From assembly GCA_030710605.1 (NCBI GenBank), contig CP092882.1:3734092-3798091 (forward strand): 64,000 nt of DNA, in the 5' to 3' direction. Position 1 is the first letter of the stretch. Each line of letters begins with the position of its first letter. The DNA is from Cordylochernes scorpioides (lineage: Eukaryota > Arthropoda > Arachnida > Pseudoscorpiones > Chernetidae). The translations under genes were made by a program, and so were the position numbers. The notes beneath the pieces were generated by a model. The model saw only the letters and a program-made list of their open reading frames with translations, searched no databases and was not told the origin of the DNA. This document shows, piece after piece, positions 9,685-20,693 of this stretch.

Positions 9685-11763
9685 TTAAGCGTCCATCTTT
9701 CTCCTCCAAAGAAATCGGAGGTAGTCCCAATCATTTTCTTTGATGGCCATTACCTGGAAATATCTCCTCATGTCGGCCAAAACTCCGTACTTATTTTTCC
9801 GAAGTTTTATCCCTATTTCCGGGATTCTCCTCAGTAGAATGGGTCTCCTCCTCAAATACCGTCTTAAGGCGAGTGCGCCGTGTTCTCGACAGGAAGCGTC
9901 GCCAAATACTGGCCGCATAGGCGTAGCCCTGGACCCCTTCCTAAACAAAAGGTGACGAGGCCAATAGTATCCTTCCACCTTTGATTCAGTACCTTGTTCT
10001 GCATCTAGGTTTTCTTCCACCTTTAAATCAGTACCCTGTTCTGCATCTAGATTTTCTTCCACTTTTGGATCAGTACCCTGTTCTGCATCTAGCTTTTCCC
10101 CCACCGTCGAATCAGTACCTTGTTCTGCATCTATATTTTTCGCTTCATTTCCATCATGATCTGTTCCCTTGTTGTATTTATCGTCCTTACTCTTAGCAAA
10201 ATCAGATTTATTTATGGTTTTCAAATCTTGGGATTCTGTTTCTTTATAATTATCCTTTATTTTAAATTCCGCATCTCTCGTTGGTCCTACTTTCACCAAT
10301 TTCCTCGATGCTGGAACTCTGACAACTCCTTCCTCATTTTCCTCATTATCATCAATCGATTCAGTTTCATCTGAAATCTTTACTTGGTCAGCGCCTTCAG
10401 CTACCGCTCTAGAATTGTTTACCGGTTCATAACCTTTAATTGCCGTCTCAGAATCCTTCACTCCATCGCCCTTAGGCTTCGCTTCAGAATCTTCCCTATC
10501 CTTTAAATTTGCATCTTCATATTTTTCATTGGCATTATTTCTACCAAATTGCCCCCACCTTGAGAGCCAATCCCCTGGGTTGCCCTTAAGTTTTTGTAGA
10601 TCTCCCCTATTCTTTATCTTAGATTCCGTATCTCCAGTTGGTCTTGCTTCAGAATCATTTACTCCGTCGCCCTTAGGCTCATCTTCAAAATCCTTTACTC
10701 CGTCGCCCTTAGGCTCATCTTCAGAATCCTTTACTTCGTCCTTAGGATTCGCTTCAGATTCCTTTACTCCGTCGCCCTTAGGCTCATCTTCAGAATCCTT
10801 TACTTCGTCCTTAGGATTCGCTTCAGATTCCTTTACTCCGTCGCCCTTAGGCTCATCTTCAAAATCCTTTTTTCCGTCGCCTTCATCTCCTGCTTTTTGA
10901 CCTTCAGATTCTTTTACTTGATCTCCTTTATCTCCGTCTTTAGAATTCACTTCAGATTCCTTTACGCCTTCGCCCTTAGGCTTCGCTTCAGAATCATTTA
11001 CTCCGTCGCCCTTAAGATTCGCTTTATCAGGTTTTGCTTTCGCTTCATTTGCTTTGTTTTTAGCCTCAGCTTCCCTCACACCTACATAGCTATCAACTGC
11101 AGTTTCAGAATCCTTCACTTTATTGCATTTAACTGCCACATTCAATTCCTTTTCTTTAATAGCACTCATAGCACCCTTTTTGCCCTCATATTCAATATCT
11201 ATTATAGAGGGAGCTGAACAAGCTTCCTTTAGCATTCTAGCTTTAGCTTGAGCAGGCTTCACCTCCGTAGCTCTAGCAGGTTTTACAGAATCCTCTTTTT
11301 CCACGCCTTCAATTTCATTTTTCATGGACTCTTCCGGGCTTTTCGATAGAGACGTAGAAGTAGTCTGAAGTTTGATAACTTTCTGATTATTGGTTTCTGA
11401 ATTCGGAGAGGCACTAGACGCCCCTGGTGGAATTTGAGAAGTCTTGGCCTGAGCATCCCTATCCTGCTCACGCATTTCGCGAATTCTGGCCTTTAAATAA
11501 TATCTCTCCATGATGTAGACTTCACACTCCTCAAATTCTTTATCAATTTCATCGTCAGTCGCCTCAGCTTTGGCTAATAAAATTTCCTGGTATTGTTCGT
11601 TCAACACCACCAGCTCCAAATAGAGAGCTTCCAATCTATCAAATTTGGCATATATGCCACTTTTGTCAATAAGAGGATTCCTTAACTCTGTATTCATATC
11701 ATTTACCACTTCGGTAAAAACGCCTCTTATCGCCTCTCTACGCCTTCTGCTAACATCCTCCAT
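9685..11763 (-). CDS. Chimeric BEL/Pao ORF: gag head, acidic repeats, RT fragment (692 aa)
   Basis: Residues 1-105 resemble the BEL/Pao gag N-terminus (IYAKFDRLEALYLEL, then EFEECEVYIMERYYLKARI). Residues about 200-440 are low-complexity acidic/lysine sequence with a 23-residue tandem unit (KGDGVKESEANP, KDEVKDSEDEP). Residues about 545-598 hold four 14-residue units (DAEQGTDxKVEENL). Residues 599-692 are the start of a BEL/Pao reverse transcriptase (YYWPRHLLF, RPVFGDASC, GVLADMRRYFQVMAI, YLRFLWRR), ending before the YVDD box. No CCHC knuckle, DTG or DDE is present. The 692 codons stay open although the enzyme is deleted, so the frame may be selected, for example as a particle or packaging protein, or may just be recent. 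Function unknown. Confidence 0.8.
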   Translation of the reverse strand: MEDVSRRRREAIRGVFTEVVNDMNTELRNPLIDKSGIYAKFDRLEALYLELVVLNEQYQEILLAKAEATDDEIDKEFEECEVYIMERYYLKARIREMREQDRDAQAKTSQIPPGASSASPNSETNNQKVIKLQTTSTSLSKSPEESMKNEIEGVEKEDSVKPARATEVKPAQAKARMLKEACSAPSIIDIEYEGKKGAMSAIKEKELNVAVKCNKVKDSETAVDSYVGVREAEAKNKANEAKAKPDKANLKGDGVNDSEAKPKGEGVKESEVNSKDGDKGDQVKESEGQKAGDEGDGKKDFEDEPKGDGVKESEANPKDEVKDSEDEPKGDGVKESEANPKDEVKDSEDEPKGDGVKDFEDEPKGDGVNDSEARPTGDTESKIKNRGDLQKLKGNPGDWLSRWGQFGRNNANEKYEDANLKDREDSEAKPKGDGVKDSETAIKGYEPVNNSRAVAEGADQVKISDETESIDDNEENEEGVVRVPASRKLVKVGPTRDAEFKIKDNYKETESQDLKTINKSDFAKSKDDKYNKGTDHDGNEAKNIDAEQGTDSTVGEKLDAEQGTDPKVEENLDAEQGTDLKVEENLDAEQGTESKVEGYYWPRHLLFRKGSRATPMRPVFGDASCREHGALALRRYLRRRPILLRRIPEIGIKLRKNKYGVLADMRRYFQVMAIKENDWDYLRFLWRRKMDA

Positions 11764-12523
11764 CTCTCCTTGTAGTTATCCTTTCGCCTTGTAGGTATCC
11801 TTTTTACCTTGTAGGTAGCCTTTCACCTTGTAGGGATCCTCAACTTCTTTGCCTTTGAGCTCCTTTAAACCTTGAGCTTCACTGAGCTCTTTTTAACTTT
11901 TAACAAAGGGCCTTTTGAGCTCCTTTAAACCTTGAACTTCACTGAGCTCTTTTTAACCTTTAACAAAGGGCTTTTCGAGCTCCTTTTCTCTTGAGCTTCT
12001 TGAGCTTCTGGTCCCCCGAGCCTCCTGAGCTTCTTTAGCTTCTTGTACTCTGAGCCTCTTTAGCTTCTTGTACCCTGAGCTTCTTTAGCTTCTTGTACCC
12101 TGAGCTTCCTTAGCTTCTTGTACCCTGAGCCTTCTTAGCTTCTTGTACCCTGAGCTTCCCTAGCTTCTTGTACCTTGAGCTTCTTTAGCTTCTTGTACCC
12201 TGAGCTTCCCTAGCTTCTTGTACCTTGAGCCTCTCTAGCTTCTTGTACCCTGAGCCTCCTTAGCTTCTTGTACCTTGAGCTTTTCTAGCTTATTGTACCC
12301 TGAGCCTCCTTAGCTTCTTGTACCTTGAGCTTCTCTAGCTTCTTGTACCCTGAGCCTCCTTAGCTTCTTGTACCTTGAGCTTCCTTAGCTTCTTGTACCT
12401 TGAGCCTGTTTTACCCGGGAGACAGCGCCTACAGGTCTTCCCGCCTTCTGTTCCTCGGGAGACAGCGCCTACAGGTCTTCCCGCCTTCTCTACTTGACCA
12501 GCCCACCCGGGGACGCCATTAAA
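11764..12523 (-). repeat. 5' leader of the BEL-derived element with 25-bp tandem repeats
   Basis: About 15 copies of a 25-bp unit (TAGCTTCTTGTACCCTGAGC plus 5 variable bases) run from 12030 to 12410. A duplicated ~40-bp block (GGGAGACAGCGCCTACAGGT) sits at 12417-12490, and a shorter GAGCTCCTTT/TTGAGCTTC repeat at 11850-12000. No frame. It lies between primer site and ORF, where packaging signals usually sit. Confidence 0.75.
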
Positions 12524-12870
12524 TGTTGAGATTACGCGAGGTTAAGATTGAAGAACCTTCTCCCAACAAGTAAGACCTCTACCTGAAGTCTTGATATTAG
12601 TTTGGACTGCCTTGGGTGATCAAGCCAGGAAGGAAAATAACAGAAACCAGCGGCTACACGCGCAGAAGATCTCGCTCTCCTCAGAAACTCTCTAAGAAAA
12701 ACTCTAAGAAACTCTTCTACTTAGAAACTCCTTATTTAGACAACACGGCTTAGTTATATACATTCAAGGAATTTACATAATAAGAATTTATACATTCAAT
12801 TAGAAAATCCACATGTCCAGTCAAACATTCAAAATATATATTTACATATTGTATGTTACGACTTTTAACA
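12524..12870 (-). repeat. LTR of the BEL-derived element (5' LTR in element sense)
   Basis: Same 347-bp sequence. In element sense it starts TGTTAAAAGTCG and ends AATCTCAACA, followed 3 bp later by the putative primer-binding site. Confidence 0.9.
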
Positions 12871-13013
12871 TAATAAGACCAAATCCAAATAAATAAATAG
12901 TGTGACGTTTCGGTAACAGCGTTGTTACCAAAATGTCACACACTATTTATTTATTTGGATTTGATCTTATTACCTTGTGTTTATAATCTATAATCCAAAT
13001 TGTGCCTTATCAT
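12871..13013. mobile_element. Penelope-like repeat, right part
   Basis: Resumes the element interrupted at 9254. TAATAAGACCAAATCC leads into GTGTGACGTTTCGGTAACAG and the inverted arm ending ATAATCCAAATTGTGCCTTA. Confidence 0.5.
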
Positions 13014-16000
13014 GTTAGAAGAAATGTAAACTGTTTTTGACATGTTCCTTTTAGAAATAAAACAATTGAAGATTAAACTGCCAAAACCACTGGGAGGGTT
13101 CACTACTGATGAGCCAGGCTCTCCCATTAATTTATCAATGCAGAAATGGCAATAGAAAATTTTTATATTTTTAAAAGTATCACATACTCCATAGTATCAT
13201 ACGCCTGAACATAAAAGCCAACTTGGAAGGTATGATAGCTAATTTCTGAACTTCTTAAACATAAGAATGCTGTAAATAAACATGGCAAGGACAAAATGTG
13301 TTATACACAGTGTAATAGAAAAAAATTAATTACTCAAGTGTATGTAGAATGAGAGAGAAAGATAAAAATATCAATCTATGAATAATTTTAAAAATCAATG
13401 AAAATTTCATGTAAATTCAATATAAATATTTTGAATATTAAAAAAAAGCTATTTGTAAAACATCTTTTTGTAAATGGATCATATTTTGAGTAGGGTTCCA
13501 TACTTTGTATAGAATACATTTTAACACATTTCTTTAATATTATATCTAAAAAATATTTTATATAATTTCTATAATGTGGTATTTAATTAAGTATTGGTTC
13601 TCAATTATGTCAGAAGACAACTGAAATGCTCTTCCATTTTCTTTTTTTGAGATGATTGCATGTTGAAGAAGTGTCCAAACCTATATTTTTCATTAAAAAG
13701 TACAAGGAATAGAAAACATAAGAAAATATAAGCCGAAAAGGCAGAATAGGCATATATGTTTGTTAACGAACAATGTGCAAAAAAAATGAAGTTTGCTAAT
13801 CATTTACATTAGCTATAAATGCCAAAATGTATTCACCATCTGTTACTTGTGCACCCATTATATTAGCGTAACGCTTTTATTATATTTTTAAAATATTAAA
13901 TAATTCAAAATTGTTTTAAGGGAATCGATTTTGTCTATTTTTCAACACCACAGAATGTTTCGGCGCTTTCTATCAAAGACCTTTAATTAAAGCTTCAAAA
14001 TATTTGACACTTTAGTAATAAAAAATGAGGTATTAAAATAGAAGTTTATTTTTTACACTTTTCGGAAAATATAAATAGCATACCATTTGTTATCTGTGCA
14101 CCCATAACAAAACACGAAAGCTTGAAGTATATTTTTCAAAACGAAATCAGTAAAGGAACTTTTAAAAAATTAAACTTGATTAAAAGTACAGAGTATGTTT
14201 ATAACAATTTAAATCTGTAAATACATAAATTACGAAATATATATTTATTAGGAACCAGGGTTTTATAAAATGTTATCTACATTTATATTAGAAAATATAA
14301 TATGAGAGAAGTAAATTAAAATGTATAATTTTAATATTTGCATATTTTTTAGGAGAGCAATAACAGAGCTTATCTAATATAGCAATTTCAAACTTGTAAG
14401 AAACATTTTAAAGTTTATAAATATTGAAAATTTAAATGATAAATTTGAAAAATTGAGTCTATAAAATTTTAATTTGATTTAATTCCTTGTTTTTGAAACT
14501 TGAATATTATTATATTTCCGCAAATATAATTAATATTCTTTTTTGGACACAATTTGGCGCTAATTGGATTCTTTATAATATTTTTTTTTTTTCAATTTGT
14601 TGAAAATATTTGGTATAATTTGAAAAAGTATTATAGTGATTCATTGGTTAGGTTACTGTGTATATCAAAACAAAAATAGTAAAACTGGTTTACAAATAAA
14701 ATGGTTTATAATTAAAATTTGTACTAAGTATAAATCTAATTTTACATTTCCTTTCATGTAATATACCAATATATAAATTTAAAATTGAGACGCAGTAAAA
14801 GAGAGAAATTCAAGAAATATAATTCCCACCATTCCAAGGATGATTCATTTCAATGGCTTGCTTTTTATATATAATTCATTTAAAACAAAACAAAGTTAAC
14901 AGATGCTTTACCTTTGATTGCTATTTTGTTATAAAACAAATATTATTTTTTTTTACTGAAAAGGAGAAGTCAGTGGTTGAAAAAAAAAATTTTTTTCCAA
15001 CCTGTGTGGAGAGAGAAATTTTCTTTCTTCATTTTCTATATTACCTTTTGGAGAAGGCTTGTGTTAATTTCCACACCAAAATAAATCAAAGTAAACCTTT
15101 CTTTAATTAAAATTTCGCTTATCAATTTTTTTTATATGTAGATAGAGAGTAGAGAATCTATAGATAATTGCGTTTTTCCAATATTATTAAAAACAGCAAT
15201 GGACTTTATTCAGAAAAAAATGGCGCAAGACATCAGAAATGGTTCTTTTCAGATCGAGATACTTTTTTTTAAAATTTCACCACTTCATCTTCTGTATTTC
15301 TGTGTACATGCTCAGGCGTTCTTTGCGTTTTTACGCAATATTTACTCATAATATAATTATAATGACTCTGCGAAAAAATCAGGAAAAAAGTGAGAGCGTG
15401 GTAATACAATACACTGTCCTAACTCACACACACATATAAATTTCCAACAATCGACAAGCAAAATAATCGACATTGCAGTGATAATTGATTTAAATATATT
15501 ATTATGATTCGCTTTAAAATCGAATTAAATTTATTCAATAGAAAAAAAATCATATAAATACTAGATATGTGGATACATGTATATATTCATTTTCAGCACA
15601 TATTTCATAAATTCATATAAAAAAATGTTTTGACCAATTTTTGTTTTTGTTTACATCATGTAAGAGGAGGTGGAGTTGTTTAGATATTTTCAATTGGAGT
15701 GACTTTCTTTTTTTTTACAAAAAGAAAATAAGAAATCTTTAAATCTAAAAGTTATTTGTGATATATATGTTCATGAAAAAATGGCCATAGAAGAGAAAGA
15801 ATGGAATTTAGATAAAATAGATGAAGGAGTTTCACGTAAGACATTTAAATATTTATTTTGTTAAAAAAAAAAAAAAAAAAAAAACTGTTTATATATATTT
15901 TTAAATAAAACATATAAAATATTCTTAAGCATATATATATTATATTTGCATCATAATGTTACCGCTTTCAAATATAAAGTGATTCAAAATAACCTATCAT

Positions 16001-16550
16001 TGTGCATATGTTGCAAAAGTACATTTCAAACATTTGTTCAATAAGTGTCATATTGGGGTTCGAAAAAATATTTTAAATATTCAATTCGTTCTCTCAATTA
16101 TTTATTTATGAATTGAGATTTTTAATTTCTTCATAATAGTTTTCAACTTTATATTGCATAGTTATTATTTTTTCAACTTTTTTAGCAACCTAATTGGTCA
16201 AACTACCCATTGATCCCCTCAAGGTTTATATTGTTGTTGTTCCCAGCCGCTGCTTGGTGTTCTCATTAATATAAATATTTTAAAATATCGAAACTATTAT
16301 AGACGCGTAAGATTCTTTTAAAAATTAACAATTTCTACTGTCCTTACTGAAAACTATAATAGTTTTGAATTTTCATAATAGATGGTGCACTAATTCATCA
16401 TAATATTTTTAAAAATATATATATATCTTGTTTAAAAATATTCAGAAAATTTCATGCACAGATGGCGCTCTGTCACTATATTGAATATTTCTATTTAGTT
16501 TTTACGGAGAGTAAATTAGAAAATTTAACTTTGAATTTTCTACAAGTACA
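13014..16550. other. AT-rich region without a recognised gene
   Basis: Very AT-rich with many short homopolymers. A CTACTGTCC-family scrap lies at 13065-13165 (CACTGGGAGGGTTCACTACT). ORFs here are short, low-complexity and without family resemblance. Poly-A of 22 bases lies near 15864. Nothing else was recognised. Confidence 0.5.
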
Positions 16551-16599
16551 GTAGAAACTTAATAAGAGGACACCCTTGCTAAAGAACACCTTTCTTACA

Positions 16600-16850
16600 G
16601 CTTTGAACCTGAATTGCCCCAATGGCCTCCGATTCTTGTAAAAATCCAACCACAAGTAACCAAACAAGTCTTTGCACACCTGTAAGTAGAAAAGTTGAAG
16701 TGCTTTCCACATATCTAGACATGTGGTGCACTTACAGTAAAAGCCAACCACTACCCACCATGATTATCAACTTTCCAGAATGGTTGCCCCACTATGTACT
16801 AAGTGTCAACCTGCAACCCCATGATTATCATGTGTACTAGGGATAAATCA
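16600..16850 (+). mobile_element. SINE, degenerate, with a LINE scrap inside
   Basis: Contains CCCCAATGGCCTCCGATTCT, the GTAACCAAAC block, ACATGTGGTGCACTTACAGT and CCACCATGATTATCA. About 16772-16812 (TTTCCAGAATGGTTGC, then TACTAAGTGTCAACCTGC) matches the LINE C-terminus at 22625-22690, inserted or recombined just before the SINE tail. Confidence 0.5.
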
Positions 16851-17349
16851 TCTCTCACCACTCTCCAAAAGACACTGTGTAACTCTAGTGTAGATTCGCA
16901 GTTAGGGTTAGTACTGGTGAAAAGTCATCTGCTAAATTATAAGAATTGCCTTTGTGATATTTTTTATTTGAAATGATATTTTTATATTAATACACTCACT
17001 ATACATTTATATATATTAATACTCTATATGCACAACATTTTGATATGCACAATAATTATAAATAGTATAACAACTCAAAATCTATATAAACTTCAAAACG
17101 CCAGCTCGGCGAAATCATGTAATCACAAACAAGACAATAAAGTTTTATTGAGATTCAGCCGCACCCAGGCAAGGCAAGGTCCAGTTTGTCAAGCTTACCT
17201 CATTTCCTCATGAGGAATTTACATAAGTCATTTGTGAGTTTTACGACATTGCTGCCAGAGACAAAAGCAGATCATTTTTTCCACTCTTGTAGATCACACC
17301 TTCCTGGACCTTGCAACGTCTTCAGCCACTGACCTCTTTTAGGTGACAT

Positions 17350-17407
17350 TCAATCTGCTTCATCCTTTGTGTTATCCATAGACTCCTGAAACCACTTGGC
17401 CCCATGA
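17350..17407 (-). CDS. Possible last coding exon of an unrecognised gene
   Basis: On the minus strand an acceptor (ACCACAAGCAG) precedes 17407. The frame reads HGAKWFQESMDNTKDEAD and then stops. About 200 bp of non-repetitive, GC-richer sequence follows, with an AATAAA signal at 17149-17144 and a GT-rich stretch after it, as in a 3' UTR. I do not recognise the protein; upstream exons would lie at higher coordinates and were not found. It could instead be a processed or broken gene tail. Confidence 0.3.
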
Positions 17408-17526
17408 CTGCTTGTGGTATATAACATATATATATTGTTACATGTTAAACATAAGGCAATATTGTGCCATCTAACTACTACTAAAGTACTAAAAATACAG
17501 ATACGAATAACTACAGACATTAATGT

Positions 17527-17750
17527 TAAAGCACAATTTGGATTATAGATTCTAGCTACAATAAGACCTAATCCAAATAATTTAATAGTGTGTGACGTTT
17601 TGGAAAAAGCATTATCACCATCATCAGACAAAAGAATAAATCAATTATTTAGATTTATTCTTTTGTCTGAAGATGGTAACAATGCTGTTGCCGAAACGTC
17701 ACACACTAATAAATTATTTGGATTAGGTCTTATTTTCTTGTATTACAGAC
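17527..17750. mobile_element. Penelope-like foldback repeat (mixed A/B)
   Basis: Left arm 17550-17630 and right arm 17655-17745. The sense core reads CTGAAGATGGTAACAATG, then CTGTTGCCGAAACGTC. Edge TTATTTTCTTGTATTA as in 6087-6312. Confidence 0.5.
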
Positions 17751-17781
17751 ACTAATGTTTCTTCCAAAACCAAATGAAACA

Positions 17782-17880
17782 AAATTCTACTGTCCTCACT
17801 GCGATGAAAAATATAGGGAGGAACCCTGGCAATCAGTGATGAATCCTCTCATCAGTTTCTCCAATTTAATCCACCTGACT
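17782..17880. mobile_element. CTACTGTCC-family MITE fragment
   Basis: Begins ATTCTACTGTCCTCACTG and GATGAAAAATATAGGGAGG, complementary to the right ends at 20890-20920 and 45590-45620. Confidence 0.4.
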
Positions 17881-18023
17881 GATTTTAGAGCTCTACTACT
17901 GTATTGGATGCTTATATAGGAAGCTAGTTATAGTGTAAGCAGTCACAAACACTATGATTATATATTGTAGACATCAACATTACCATAACTATATTATAGA
18001 TTATAAACTCAAAAGGAGCTTGA

Positions 18024-18186
18024 TAAGGCACAATTTGGATTATAGATTATAAACACAAGGTAATAAGACCAAATATATAAAGAGTGTGTGACATTTCAGT
18101 ACTGTTGTCTGAAGATGGTAACAATGCTGTTACCGAAACGTCACACACTATTTATTTTTTAGATTTGGTGTTATTACCTTGTGTTT
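18024..18186. mobile_element. Penelope-like foldback repeat
   Basis: GATAAGGCACAATTTGGATT edge, degenerate left arm, and a sense core CTGAAGATGGTAACAATGCT, GTTACCGAAACGTC. Inserted in an inverted repeat marked by CTCAAAAGGAGCTT (18009) and AAGCTCCTTTTGAG (18722). Confidence 0.5.
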
Positions 18187-18266
18187 TCAAAAGGAGCTTC
18201 TTCTATAAAACATGTTTATTTCGCTAACTTTTGAACAAATTCATTCGAAAGCTAGCGAAATAAACA

Positions 18267-18708
18267 TCTATATATATAAAAATGAATGTTTGTATGTTTG
18301 TCTGTTGGTTGGTCTGTATGTCCGGTATACAAATTCGCAGTAGTTCACTAATACAAACCAAAATTTCCATACATAGGTAAAAAAAAACGAGGATGACGAT
18401 AGGCTATTTTAAAAAATATATAAATCAATTATTAAAACTATATATTCAAATTATTCTAAATAGCTCACGAGCAGCGCCCTTTAGAACGCGGTGGATCTGA
18501 TGGCGGGGCGCGCCCATTGGCCGCCTGCCAGCACGTGGCTTCCCTGTGCGCGCGCATCGGCCGGCAGCCTACGGGAGCAGTCACTTGCTCGCCGGGAGTC
18601 AACGGGCGCAGACATTTACTCGCTGCCAGCCAACGGCCACATGTTTAATGTGTTTGAATTATACATTTAATCATGTAAACCCGGGCGTTGCCCGGGTCAT
18701 TCGTCTAG
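18267..18708 (+). mobile_element. Non-autonomous Helitron
   Basis: Helitrons move by rolling circle and insert between A and T. Here A|TC at 18266/18267 opens TCTATATATATAAAAATG, and the 3' end has hairpin ACCCGGGCgttGCCCGGGT (18679-18697), then CTAG (18705-18708) followed by T. The interior of about 440 bp has a GC-rich block and no Rep/Hel coding. Confidence 0.85.
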
Positions 18709-18774
18709 TATTTTATAAAAGAAGCTCCTTTTGAGTTTATAATCTTATAAATAATTACTATTTATACACTGTAA

Positions 18775-18885
18775 CTGCCTGTCTGTAAAGGACAACACCT
18801 AGATGCAGATCCAAAGTTTCCTTTGTAGAGAGGTGTCATCTAGTGTGAGTGTTATTTCATAGAGAATGTTCTACTGTACTTGAAA
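18775..18885. mobile_element. pogo/Tc1-type MITE fragment
   Basis: Contains CTTTGTAGAGAGGTGTCATC and the end ATGTTCTACTGTA, related to 3690-3840. Confidence 0.35.
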
Positions 18886-19137
18886 TAATGATTAAAATAT
18901 TTTTCCTTCCAAGATGACATTTGTCCCTTACACAGGTTTACCTAAAATGTGCCAAGATTCCTGGGATTCACTGCCTCAGCTTTATTCCTCCTCCCCCATA
19001 TCTCCCACCAGGACAATGTTATCATTTATAAGTTTTTTGATGGAGGGAATATCTTCATGCACAAGTGAAGATTCCTGATAACAACATTCTGTGATAATTT
19101 GGATTATAAACACAAGGTAAAATCCAATAAATAAATA

Positions 19138-19668
19138 TCTATATATATATAAAAATCAATGTTTGTATGTTTGTTTGTTTGTATGTCCGGTATACAAATT
19201 CGCAGTAGTTCACTAATTAAATTAAATTTTATTGCCATCTATCGTTAAAATTTTACACAAATAAATTTACTGGCAATGCGTTTCTTTTAAATATCGTCAA
19301 ATATTATCTCTACAGACTATTATCTGTAGAGATAATATTTAAAAGAAACGCATTGCCAGTAAATTTATTTGTGTAAAGTTCACTAATTAAAACCAAAATT
19401 TCCATACATAGGTAAAAAAATACGGGGAAGACGATAGGGTATTTAAAAAAAATATATAAATCAATTATTAAAACTATATATTCAAATTATTCTACTTAGC
19501 TCACGAACAGCGCCCTCTATCAAAGATTAGATTAAATTATGCTGATGCAAACAAATAGATAATGCTAATAACAAACAATTATTTAAAAAAATCTTATCTA
19601 AATATATATCACTCGGGTAGATATGCACACGGGTCAATCCCGGGGCGAAGCCCGGGTCACCCGTCTAG
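19138..19668 (+). mobile_element. Non-autonomous Helitron with nested foldback
   Basis: Starts A|TCTATATATATATAAA, and the 3' hairpin GGGGCgaaGCCC is followed by CTAG|T (19665-19668). It sits inside a Penelope-like repeat (AAGGTAAAATCC at 19115, GGTCTTATTACC at 19689). A foldback MITE (about 19222-19378) is inserted within: arms with ACACAAATAAATTTACTGGC and TAATATTATCTCTACAG, in the repeated host context GTTCACTAATTAAA. Confidence 0.8.
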
Positions 19669-19748
19669 TATAATTTATATTTGAATTTGGTCTTATTACC
19701 TTGTGTTTAACATTCTGTGGGATAGACCCTGGTAAATATGAGTAATTT

Positions 19749-20245
19749 CTATTTTTTTTCGTTGTTGAAATTAACCTGTATGGTGGGTTTGGATAGAAAA
19801 TTGCTGATCCAACTCAGCATACTTTCCTCTATTCCAAGTTTATCAAGTTTGAGAATTAGCTTTTTCTTCCAGACTGTCAAGGCTTGGGAAAGGTCGATGA
19901 AGGCTGCTATAGTAGATTTTGTAGGTTTATGATGGAAGCTGATTTGTTGAACAAGACACATTATTGACTCATCCATTGATGAGCTCTACTTATCCCAAGC
20001 CACCAGACACCATCAACAAGCTCTACAATCTTTTTTTTTTTTGCTTATCCCTAGTACACGTGGTACAGGCCATGATAATCATGGAGGGTAGTTAGCGACT
20101 GCTTTTTACTGTAAGCGCACCACATGTCTACACATGTGAGAGCAGTTCGACTTTGCACTTACAAATGTGCCAGAGCCCTGTTTGGTCTACAATCTTGATA
20201 TCCAGATATGATTGAGTGGAGATAAGAGAGAAGAAGACATTCTGT
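19749..20245. mobile_element. LINE fragment with 5' inversion, carrying a SINE
   Basis: The minus strand at 19749-19960 encodes an RT fragment (STIAAFIDLSQALTVWKKKL, GIEESMLSWISNFL) of Jockey type; the first catalytic Asp of the FDTVW box is lost. From about 19960 the plus strand carries the LINE 3' end (TTGACTCATCCATTGATGAG to GATTGAGTGGAGATAAG). The head-inverted arrangement fits twin priming. The SINE at 20031-20185 lies inside, flanked by TCTACAATC (20022-20030 and 20186-20194). Confidence 0.6.
20031..20185 (-). mobile_element. tRNA-derived SINE, 5'-truncated, with target duplication
   Basis: The A-rich tail (poly-T on plus), GTGTACTAGGGATAA and the palindrome are present; the tRNA head is missing. 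The 9-bp direct repeat TCTACAATC on both sides shows target-primed integration into a LINE 3' end. Confidence 0.75.
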
Positions 20246-20693
20246 GGGTTGATTGATGGCTTGCGCCATCTATTGGAATTACATCTTGTCTAAACTCTGC
20301 ACCCACAACCTGTGATATGTCGCTGCAGTAAGGACATTAGAAGTTTGTAAAAAAACATTCCTGATTTGATGGTTCTATTTCTTGTGTGTAGATGGCGCTG
20401 CCTTATAATTAATTTAGGCCTAACTGGCCTTGTTGTTTGCCGAAGAACATTGCTCAATGTAAATATTTATATGTAATTGTTGGATCGGTGGTTCAATCAG
20501 ATGCAGAATTGAATGAAATATATAAGTTTTAATATATCACGGGGATATGCAAGCAGCCAGAACAAGGGAAGACATAACAGGAAGTGAAGGGAAAGGTGCA
20601 GCGCCTCTAGTGGTAGTGGTTGGAAGCTCCTCAATGCCACTTCGTCCCGTGACATAGGCGCGCTGGATTTGAAGGAAGCACACAGTTCAGCAG

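Larger units (their letters stand above)
9255..12870 (-). mobile_element. Young non-autonomous BEL/Pao-derived LTR retrotransposon
   Basis: Two 347-bp LTRs (9255-9601 and 12524-12870) differ at one base that I can see (CCTTAGG versus CCTTGGG) and are flanked by the 5-bp duplication TAATA (9250-9254 and 12871-12875). The element reads on the minus strand. After the 5' LTR comes a TGGCGTCCCCGGG-type primer site (12508-12520), and before the 3' LTR a polypurine tract AAAGGTGGGGG (9602-9614). The interior is only about 2.9 kb with one ORF that lacks protease, most of RT, RNase H and integrase, so it must rely on an autonomous BEL/Pao. Host target: a Penelope-like repeat. Confidence 0.9.

Noticed and set aside
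10529-11217. Plus-strand ORFs with Ser/Phe-rich repeats
   Set aside because: Antisense shadows of the acidic repeats of the minus-strand BEL-derived ORF.
15781-15835. Possible small first exon (MAIEEKEWNLDKIDEGVS) followed by GTAAGA
   Set aside because: Too short, in very AT-rich DNA, with no acceptor partner, promoter or protein resemblance.
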